A stretch of 64,000 nucleotides of DNA from Diadema setosum (taxonomy: Eukaryota; Echinodermata; Echinoidea; Diadematoida; Diadematidae): the NCBI GenBank assembly GCA_033980235.1, contig CM067075.1, forward strand, positions 29,877,385 through 29,941,384, written 5' to 3'. Below the pieces are notes generated by a model. It made no database searches and was not told where the DNA came from. It saw only the letters and a program-made list of their open reading frames with translations. The position numbers and the translations under genes were made by a program. Shown here one piece after another: positions 56,227-64,000 of this stretch; position 1 is the first letter of the stretch, and every line of letters begins with the position of its first letter.

Positions 56227-56519
56227 CTGTCAAAATAATGATCGAGAATGATAAATTGGATTGGATCCACATTCATTTTCATTCACACGCAAACCTGTCT
56301 ATTGTGGATGTTAAAGACTCTTCTGGCTACTAACGTATGCAAACACGCTCATTGATACAAACTATGTGTAATTACATACATTTAATTATTATTAATCTTT
56401 TTTTCTTAAATACGAAAGCGCCTCATAACAATTATATATTTGGCCTAACAATGGTATAATGATATAATGTAAAGAAAATATGAACCATAATTATTATGCT
56501 TTTGATTAGGAAAACTTAC
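56227..56519 (-). other. SLC23 intron, short
   Basis: About 290 bp of AT-rich intron. Nothing recognised. Confidence 0.8.
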
Positions 56520-56665
56520 AAAACGGCGATACCCCAGTGGGAACCGGCAAAATCGGAGGCGACTGGGAAGAGCGAAATACCGATTAGGGCAATTGTCGGT
56601 GCAATCGATAGCGGTCCGATGAATCGCAGCAGAAGTCCAATCGTGCCTGTAAACCCTATCACAAC
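56520..56665 (-). CDS. SLC23: SLC23 exon: GPL / GSHWG segment
   Basis: 146-bp exon, phase 0 in and 2 out: [23 protein letters not shown] (conserved VIG--G and IGP(L)-(I/V)-P), then [28 protein letters not shown] is a near-invariant family motif. Acceptor TTTAACAG, donor GTTTT/GTAAGT. Confidence 0.95.
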
Positions 56666-56733
56666 CTGTTAAAGATATCATAAGGGGGAATGGTTAAGTA
56701 AAGATTGATCAATCGATGATATCAAAGCAATAC

Positions 56734-57230
56734 ACTGCAAAAACATCGGTGTCAGATTTAAAACCATGGGTGTTAAATCTAACACCGATCAAGTGTCAAT
56801 AGAGGACCACACCCACAGGTGTAGAAAGTATGTTGTGATGGTGTCGAAAAGTATTCAACTGGCACTTCGTGGTGTCAATTTGACGCTGTAGCGGGTGATA
56901 TTTTTGACACTGCGTTGGTGTTAATTCAACAATGACACCGCATGGTGTTGATTTGATATTGCTGGTGTTAATGTTAATGATATAACACCCTTCCAGCATC
57001 AATAGGAGACCACACCAGTGAGTGTTACTGTGGTGTAAATGTGGTCACACCTCTTTTTCAAAAATCTAGTACATTATTGGAAAATTCTTGATCGTTTTGT
57101 TGAAGTTCAAAATCAACAAGAACAGTAACTAAGAAACTACTCAAAAACTCTTAAAATCTAACACAATAAATAAGCACCAAAAATTTAACACCAGCTCGGT
57201 GTTTCATATTATACCGGACTTTTTGCAGTG
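56734..57230. mobile_element. MITE with CACTGCAAAAA inverted ends
   Basis: 497 bp. Ends CACTGCAAAAACATCGGTGT and, inverted, CACTGCAAAAAGTCCGGTAT. The interior is saturated with GGTGT / ACACC words in both orientations. No open frame of note. No clear target duplication. The CACTGCAAAAA end is of the hAT/Kolobok style, not resolved here. Confidence 0.75.
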
Positions 57231-57679
57231 CACCAGTGTCCTTTGCATAAAGAGCATGGTCACTTCACCATAATGGGGGGGGGGGGGGGAGGAGGTATAT
57301 AATAATCTCAAATCTCAAAGGCATCCGGGCGGCAATGGCATTCAAATTTCAATGATTTTGACAAATAACTGGGTCTACAACAGTATCAAAAATACAATAC
57401 ACATTGTACAGATTTAGAGTTTCCATGCCACTGAACAACTGGAACACACATTTCACCAGTCGAAACTCCATTTCTAGAGCATACCCTAAATATGTTTTTT
57501 TTTTTTCCTTTTAAATTATGGAGGTCAGTCTTTGGTAATCATGTGATGTTTTTGTTCTTCTAGCCCCACCCCCCCCCCCCCAAAAAAAGGAAAGGTTATT
57601 CTCCAGTCTGACACCGTCACCTTTCTTGCCCTAATTTCGTTTTAATAGACTATTATACTCTATTTGGCTGTGGGTATGA

Positions 57680-57682
57680 CGA

Positions 57683-57756
<74 letters not shown>

Positions 57757-57785
57757 TGAGTGTGTGTGTGTGTGTGTGTGTGCGT
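57680..57785. repeat. (GT)n microsatellite
   Basis: GT dinucleotide run with GAGT interruptions. Confidence 0.95.
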
Positions 57786-57934
57786 ACGTATGTGGACCCT
57801 ATACACACATCATAAATTGATAGACAGAAACGGAGACGTTGTAATGAATTCGATTGTCTCGTAACAGAAATAAAAAAGCACGAACGGGGAGTCCCAAATT
57901 CAAAATGTAACTGAAACCTGGAATAACAGTCTTT

Positions 57935-58045
57935 AGGCGTTTTCACATCAGCCCGATGTTTCGAAATAGCGCGCTATTTTCTGACTTGGGAAATTGGAAA
58001 ATATCTCGAGCTTGGATTTTTATCGGGCTGATATGAAAACGCCTT
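57935..58045. mobile_element. Small palindromic MITE
   Basis: AGGCGTTTTCACATCAGCCC and inverse GGGCTGATATGAAAACGCC enclose about 65 bp including TAGCGCGCTA. Total about 110 bp. Confidence 0.7.
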
Positions 58046-58142
58046 TTGATTTCATGGCAGGTGCTCTTTCACAGATGATTGATGGTGCTCTTTCTTTTTT
58101 CTTTCTTTCCTCTTTTTTGTTATCTGGTCATAGGGAACGTAC

Positions 58143-58240
58143 CTGGAACAGAGAGGCTACCATGATATCGCCCTGAAGCTCTCGCATGCGGCTTTGCCAA
58201 AACTCCGTATGATTAGCACGCTCTTCCGCTGTAGCGTTAT
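58143..58240 (-). CDS. SLC23: SLC23 exon: extracellular loop to REVQG-like segment
   Basis: 98-bp exon, phase 1 in and 0 out: DNATAEERANHTEFWQSRMRE, LQGDIMVASLFQ. NAT and NHT are potential N-glycosylation sites in the extracellular loop, as in animal homologues. R(M/I)RE-QG-I(M) precedes the VVIG helix in the family. Acceptor AATTTCAG, donor TCCAG/GTACGT. Confidence 0.9.
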
Positions 58241-59996
58241 CTGAAATTGAGATTGTTATAGTTGATTGAGTTGTTTTTGAAAAACACAGTTCCTTGCACC
58301 TATCCTTTGTAATTCCTGTGAGTCTTACCACATCAGATCGAGTACATCATTATGAAGTAGAAAACTAGCAGCATTAGACCGTTTCTGTGATGATTTAACT
58401 TCTATGCATGATTTGTTCACAAATGTTGTCCTTTAACAACTTCAAAGCTTGCTGGAGGCTTGACCTACCTAGCAACAACAGAATGAATCCTACCATAGAC
58501 ACGTATACATATTGGAGGGAGCGTGTGAATGAAATGGTTCGTTACCAGGCTGTATAGGAGAAGAAACCTCCCTGGATGCATCGTGATACATCACAGATAC
58601 GATCTATCATCATATAAGTATTGTTACACACGTTTTGGAGAGGGCAGAACTCCCTCGGTGTAATCAGTTATCACACCGGATGCATACATGCGTTGTAATT
58701 ATGTTTATGCATTGATAACAAAGTACGACATAGTAAATATAGTACTGATAAAGACACCAGTCACATGTACTTCCGTACTCGAACATGATGGCACTGCGGA
58801 CACATCACGTTTCTATCTAATTCCGGTAAACAGGAGCTACAAGAGACACACGCTGCGCATAAAAATGAACGCTTTATGTTGATTGTAGCCAAGAAAAAGC
58901 AGGTCTTGGTTACAAAAAAAAAAAAAAAAAAAAATGCCAGTGGCCCAAAACAAATCGCTCTTCCATCCTACCGTGACTGGAAGCTCAAATTTCAGAAGAG
59001 GAAAGGTACGATATTTTATGTAATTCCTGCTCTCAGTTGATGCACGAGTTTTTCTTACTTGTTTCGTTTTCGTTCTCTATTGGACATAACGTGTTGGCAG
59101 GTTTTCGCAAGGTGAAACCAACAACCGAATGTATGCATGCAAAACCATATGAAGCTGAGCAATTATTCAAATTCATGAACAAAAAATGAATTTATCATGG
59201 CTACTACTAAAGAACTGATCAATTCAGTCCTTATTTACGTCGATGTATAAGGCAATTTGTCAATCACATTGCAACCATATAAAGCTGATACAAAAGTCTT
59301 GACACATTGCTTTGTTGGCCAAGAACTTTTATAATGACGACATAATACTTTGATACAGGTTTACACAAACAACAACAAAAAGCCACTATGCAATAAATAG
59401 TTTGAAAATTGATGCAATCACAGTAGAGTACGTATGAGGGTAGATGACTCCTTTCTATGAAGTAGTCGATTTTAATATCAAACGAAGGAGCTTTAAAAAA
59501 CAACAACAACAGAATAAACCAATTTGGACATAGCTCAAGTGCACATGGTTACAAATGAAATTCTATCTTTCTAAGTTGGTATCAGGCACTTCACTCAATC
59601 CAAAGCGACATAATGCATCAGCTTGCCCGACGTAACAATTTGCGGAACTCGTATTCAAACAGAGAACGAACCTGCGTAGATCCAGTGACCAAAATGGTTC
59701 GTCAATCATCATTTTAGGAAGTATTCATTTCATTGTGCTATATTGAATGAATAAACAAACTTCTTCTGTTTCAATAGCATTGCCACATAGCAGGCTTGTC
59801 AGGTGGACGTACTGGCAGGCACTGCTTATAAGGATTATCTGAATAAACATTGCATCACAGTTCTGAGCTTAATTTCAGTTAATTTCAGTTAATTGACAAA
59901 CCAACCTGTCTCTCAGTACAAATGACCTTTTTCTGCTCATGGGCAAACTGGAACCCCCGAACTGGCTTATTGAAATGCTGAAATATTGGGCACTAC
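58241..59996 (-). other. SLC23 intron with interspersed repeat
   Basis: 59575-59940 is homologous to 50190-50640. An A-run lies at 58914-58934. The rest is unrecognised. Confidence 0.6.
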
Positions 59997-60088
59997 CTGT
60001 CAAGGAGGGAAGGCATGGTCCTTTCACACCCAGGATGGCAAAGGTGGGAACCAGAAAAGAGAAGGTACCTCCTTGCACGATAGGGAGT
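59997..60088 (-). CDS. SLC23: SLC23 exon: LPIVQGG segment, most 5' recognised
   Basis: 92-bp exon, phase 2 in and 1 out: LPIVQGGTFSFLVPTFAIL, then GVKGPCLPSLT. The RLP(I/L)-Q(G/A)-(S/T)F-FL motif of the third membrane segment is unmistakable; the Arg is completed by the previous exon. Acceptor GTTTAACAG, donor GACAG/GTAGTG. The exon with the first two helices (QHYL motif) was not found up to 64000. Confidence 0.93.
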
Positions 60089-60730
60089 CTGTTAAACAAA
60101 GAAAGAAAAAAAAAACACAAAAACATGTATGACACTTAATCAAAGGTCGATGGGTACGGGTTCATCGGCACGTTCATTACTGACAAGCCCTTGCAAGGGT
60201 TCATGGGGATGGGGTGCTGCAGCACCACCGACTTTTTTTTTTTTTTTTTTTTGAGTAGGAAGCACTCCCAGCATCAATGTGAGAATGCATTACACGGTAG
60301 GTGACCATAATGTGTGTTCTTCGTGTTCTTCCAGTCCGGAAACCTAATGTTGGGTTTCCACTGTCGTGCGAGCCACAACGCACGCCACGACTGGCCAAGT
60401 AGGGGTCAGGGGCAGATCCAGGAGTTATGTAAAGGGGAGTGGGCGCAACTAACATTTCTGGTGCCACTTCCGGGTTTCATTTATTTTTTTTTCATCTTAT
60501 TTCTTTGTTTTTTACGAAAAATAAAGGGGGGGGGGCTGGGCCGGTTGCATCCCCACTGGGGGTGATCTTACCACAGTGGCAATCGCATTGATCGTAAGAC
60601 AATTGAACAGTCCAAAACTTGTCTACGATGAACGCCATTGCCACCACTGACCTCATGATATGATAAGACCACAACTACTCTTCGATCAACACCACAATTT
60701 TAATCGTGGCGCTATGTTACAGATATACGG

Positions 60731-60772
<42 letters not shown>

Positions 60773-60789
60773 AAAAACCCAAAACAAAA
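60089..60789 (-). other. SLC23 intron: repeat debris
   Basis: A T-run (60233-60252), a CAGGGGCAGATCCAGG element end at 60408 related to the MITE at 44570, a G-run at 60526-60536 and a CA tract at 60734-60772. No exon. Confidence 0.6.
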
Positions 60790-62532
60790 CTAGAGATTGT
60801 AATTTGTCATCACTGACAAATTAAGGTGATCCGATTTTTTTTTTATCATGGATTCGAGTCCTGATCGAGAGACATTGGCCGTGTGATGTTTGGATTCTCA
60901 TTTAGAAAAGGGAGTCATATCTGCCATCTTTGGTACCAAATCTGTATACACTATAATGAAAATACAGCAACAAGTACATATGACCTTTCACCCACATTTA
61001 CACTCCCAAGATGGCATCTGAGGAAAAAGTAGTTATTTTGTGAAATAATTCTTGTGACATCGTCTATACGTGTGCAAAATATGGGAAAGATAGGACATGT
61101 ATTCACCAAGATACAGGATGAAACATTTGTGACCTTTGACCCTAATTTACATACCCAAGATGGTGTCCGATAAAGTAGTTGTTATTTTATGAAATAATGT
61201 ACGTGACATGCACTAAACATGTGCAAAATATGGGGGTGATAGGGGCTTTTTTTCTTGAGTTATTGCAAAGAAAGTTGCAGAAACATAGAAATATCTCAAT
61301 ACATCGAAGATAAGCTTTACAATTTCAACCAAGTTTTTTGACGTGATGCAGACATCATATGAAAAAATGAAGGGCACACTTAGCACAAAGTCTCAGCTAC
61401 AACATACTAAAATCTGGGAGAAATTCACCGAAGCATAAGTGAGCTAGTGCTCGATAAAGATAGTCATGTCAATTTTCATTTCCAGAAAAACTGCACTCCC
61501 ATAGAGATAACACGTAAACTGGTCAAATTTGACAAGATTACTTTCAATCCATTTTTACGAGGTGACGCTGTCATCTAATCAAAATACTGTTAGATGTTAA
61601 TGAAAGAACATTTAATAAGCTACAACATATTGAAATCTGGGTGAAAATTGGCCAAGGATAAGTGAGATACGCTCGAGTAAACTTGAAATTTGATGACGTC
61701 ATTTTGAAAATTTACTTTTTTTACTTTATTAAGAAATTAGATATCTTTTAATCATTTTGCCAGCATTGCCACCCCATGAAATGACATGTACAACTCATCA
61801 GCTTTCAAAATATGTAAAGAAAATGGGGGGTCACCGTCCATCCTGACGAGTAAAATCGGACTAAAAATTGGCGGTTTTTTGGCATAGTTGCACTGTATAT
61901 CGCCATTGACGCGCGCGCGGAATTTCAACTTTGATGGGCCCGTATGACGTCATATTGAGTCGGATCGACTTGAAACTTGGTAGAAGTATTCCTTGACATT
62001 TCAGACATTCGATCCGTGCAATGAAACGGGAAATTTCTATTGAATATGAGCTGTACGTGCGTATATGTGCGCGCGCGTACGCGTCCGTCGATTTTTTTTT
62101 GAAATGCTGTAAATGACCTGAAACGTGTGCAAAACAATTTTGAGGTTAATTAGAGCATGTTTAAATTTCAACGCGCGCGTACGCGCTCGTTTACTATGAA
62201 CGTGACAAAATTTTATGAAATATATCAATAGACCTTGACTTGAACTATATGATATGTTAATTTCATTCGAAAATTCCGTTCCATTAATGAGATATTGATG
62301 TAAACGTGATTTCAGATAATGACGTCATAATGACGTCACGGTTAACTGATCACATTGATACACTAGATCTGTCGTCCTTATGACATGATACATATATGGT
62401 GAAAGTTTGAAAGTGATAGGTAGGGGACTTTTTGAGTTAACCTCTACACAAGATTTGAGGAGAAAGAAATAAAGAAGAAGAAAGAATCCGTACAGATACA
62501 ATAGGTGATCCGAGAGGATACTCGGATCACCT
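60790..62532 (-). mobile_element. Helentron-like element, copy 3 (complete, shortest)
   Basis: Minus orientation. 3' end on the left: CTAG (60790-60793 as its complement), then hairpin AATTTGTCA-TCAC-TGACAAATT and AAGGTGATCCGAT; 5' hairpin on the right, CTCGGATCACCT at 62521-62532, preceded by TATCCT-type loop. At 1743 bp it lacks the internal duplication of about 560 bp seen in copies 1 and 2. It is flanked by TT-type target bases (GTT before the 5' end, TT after CTAG). Confidence 0.75.
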
Positions 62533-63249
62533 AACAAAACAAAAACTCCACGATCAGCAGCTACTAATGGCGTAGCGGATCTCACGACAGCGGGAACCAG
62601 GCAAAGGAGGCTCAGGGGCTTTGAAAAGCACCCCTGTGAAAGAGTGAAAAAAAAAATATGTTCCGAGGGGCCTGTTTATCAAAGTCGAGAAGTGTAATTA
62701 TAAACTGATATCACGGCCTTTGCTCTCATATATACAAACATACTATGGTGTCATGACTGTGTTCATTTCCGATCGATCTATATACAGATATTCCCTGGTC
62801 CTTTGCCAATGTCATCGTGGGTTACCTTTAGGTGCGTAAGTGCTTGGGTATTATAAGTGTCGAGTCACCCATGCACCAGTTGTTTGAGAATAGTTCAGGG
62901 ACATGCCTTTTCTTTTAAGAATTAGTCTGATTATGATACTTCTGAGGTGGGTCATTGTTTTAAAGAAGAAATCCGCGACAAAAATTTCATCACTTTCATA
63001 AGAAAGAGAAAACAAGAGACCCGGGAATCTCGCGCTCACCTGAGTATCGCAAGTTCACCTTCCATGAATTTTCTTGCAGTCTCTTACCGTACGTCCTGAG
63101 AACACTGGAAATGTGTGTGTGTGTGGGGGGGGGGGGGGGGGGGGGCAGCTTTGAGACCTGGGGCATAGTGTCCATTTGCATATTCCATCACACTGATAAA
63201 ACTACCAGGCAAGTACACTATACTTTTTAAAAATGTTGGACTATGCAGT

Positions 63250-63345
<96 letters not shown>

Positions 63346-64000
63346 TTTTTTTTTGGGGGGGTGGTCTTTTTGTGGGGGGGGGACTTAAATATCTCTAAGT
63401 TTATTTCCTTTCTACGCACAGAGCCTAAAGAAAAAGGTACATTAAAAAAAGCAATTCATAACATCCTGATCAGATCCATGGACGGATGATTGTGTGTGGG
63501 TGTTTTCACTGGTACAACTTCCTTTGGGAAATTCGCAGTATTACCACTTTATATTCTACATGTAATTAGGACCCTATATCATTTTTGACCGGTCGGTTCC
63601 ATCTGACCAAGGTGATGACTTTAGAATAACTCTTATCATCTTTATGATCTTTTATAAATCTTTCTTTTATCATAATTTATCATACCTGTGGTATTTTGAG
63701 AAAGCGAGAAAAATGAGAGAAAGAGAGAGAGAGAGTGCGTGCATGTGTGTGTTTGTGTGTATGTGTGCATGTGGGGTTTTCTGTTATTGTTGTTGAGTGT
63801 TTGTACAGGTGCGTGTCTCTTGTCTAGAGTGTGTGTCTTTATGTGGTTTGTTTGTTTGTTTGTTTGTTTGTCAGTTTGTTTGTTTGATTGTTTTGGGAGT
63901 GGGCAATTTGTTTGGTGGTTGGAGGTGAGCAGGGGTAGGTTTGATGTGTCTAACGCTGATGTTTCAAAGACTTAATGGGGTGGTGTTAGGTAGTCTGTAT
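62533..64000. other. Presumed SLC23 intron or upstream region: repeats, no exon recognised
   Basis: A repeat block with GAGACCCGGGAATCTCGCGC and TCACCTGAG (63015-63050) belongs to the family seen near 29800. (TG)n and G-run at 63113-63146, (TTG)n at 63253-63341, G-runs to 63381, (GA)n at 63714-63735, GT-rich and (TTTG)n at 63735-63890. No exon encoding the SLC23 N-terminus could be identified. Confidence 0.55.
63253..63341. repeat. (TTG)n microsatellite
   Basis: About 29 TTG units with one ATTG interruption near 63282. Poly-Leu / poly-Asn open frames on the two strands are artefacts. Confidence 0.97.

Larger units (their letters stand above)
56666..58142 (-). other. SLC23 intron with MITEs and GT tract
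   Basis: Contains elements at 56734-57230 and 57935-58045, and a GT tract at 57680-57785. A G-run lies at 57276-57291 and a C-run at 57569-57581. The remainder is unrecognised. Confidence 0.7.
47053..60088 (-). other. SLC23: Gene model: SLC23 nucleobase-ascorbate transporter (5' part missing)
   Basis: Ten minus-strand exons: 60088-59997, 58240-58143, 56665-56520, 56226-56106, 53400-53244, 51803-51550, 50846-50717, 49700-49557, 48566-48471, 47282-47076 (or to 47053). All phases join without conflict. The product covers the family from the LPIVQGG segment to the cytoplasmic tail, roughly 450 residues; the first two membrane segments and start codon lie beyond 64000 or were not recognised. SLC23 proteins are sodium-coupled multipass carriers of ascorbate (SVCT1/2) or nucleobases. 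Key motifs are [12 protein letters not shown] with its conserved Glu, and the NAT signature [16 protein letters not shown]. The Glu in SENIG differs from the Pro of vertebrate SVCTs, so a nucleobase-type substrate is possible. Confidence 0.9.

Noticed and set aside
62541..62650. Possible SLC23 N-terminal exon on the minus strand (LLCLVPAV-like frame after TTTCACAG)
   Set aside because: No QHYL or other N-terminal SLC23 motif, and half of the frame lies in the Helentron-like terminus.

Overview
The window reads as the intron-rich, repeat-laden genome of a marine deuterostome invertebrate, most likely an echinoderm. Split genes with phase-1 extracellular modules, an SLC23-family transporter, many MITE-like elements, long microsatellites and marine-invertebrate repeat families all point that way. 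The exact species cannot be named from sequence alone. There is no sign of prokaryotic gene organisation, and no CRISPR array or rRNA gene was seen.

Two host loci account for nearly all credible coding sequence. (1) On the + strand, 2761-3059 is the terminal exon of a farnesoic-acid-O-methyltransferase-like (FAMeT, Methyltransf_FA) domain gene whose upstream part is not visible. A second, paralogous gene runs from at least 16625 to 25627: four calcium-binding EGF exons (16625, 22668, 22996, 23425) followed by a FAMeT-like domain split over two exons (24386, 25329). The terminal exons of the two genes have exactly the same length (299 bp), are very similar, and share recognisable 3' flanks, so this is a tandem duplication about 22.6 kb apart. 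In the second gene one EGF exon has lost its GT splice donor and another has lost its sixth cysteine. (2) On the - strand, ten exons between 60088 and 47053 encode most of an SLC23 nucleobase/ascorbate transporter; the N-terminal exons lie beyond 64000. Its NAT signature has Glu where vertebrate vitamin C transporters have Pro. Its last recognisable exon abuts a same-strand non-LTR retrotransposon.

Layout: 1-2760 degenerate repeats and a 15-bp minisatellite; 2761-3059 terminal FAMeT exon; 3060-7300 its 3' flank split by a 2.9-kb palindromic element; 7.8-16 kb MITEs, microsatellites and one doubtful exon; 16.6-25.6 kb EGF-FAMeT gene with a minisatellite-ended foldback element in its first visible intron; 26-33 kb assorted elements including a THAP-domain relic; 33.3-39.7 kb a 240-bp satellite split by a nested composite insertion with Helentron-like elements; 40-43 kb interspersed repeats; 43.0-47.08 kb a broken LINE carrying its own hAT-like MITE; 47.05-64 kb the SLC23 gene, its introns filled with MITEs, a tRNA-derived SINE and a third Helentron-like copy.

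The two host genes are unrelated in function. One should make a secreted or cell-surface EGF/FAMeT protein and the other a multipass membrane transporter. The most unusual content is structural: nested and palindromic transposons, elements whose inverted ends are built from minisatellite units, an RFX-type X-box carried by both arms of a palindrome, and transposons placed at gene ends and next to splice sites.
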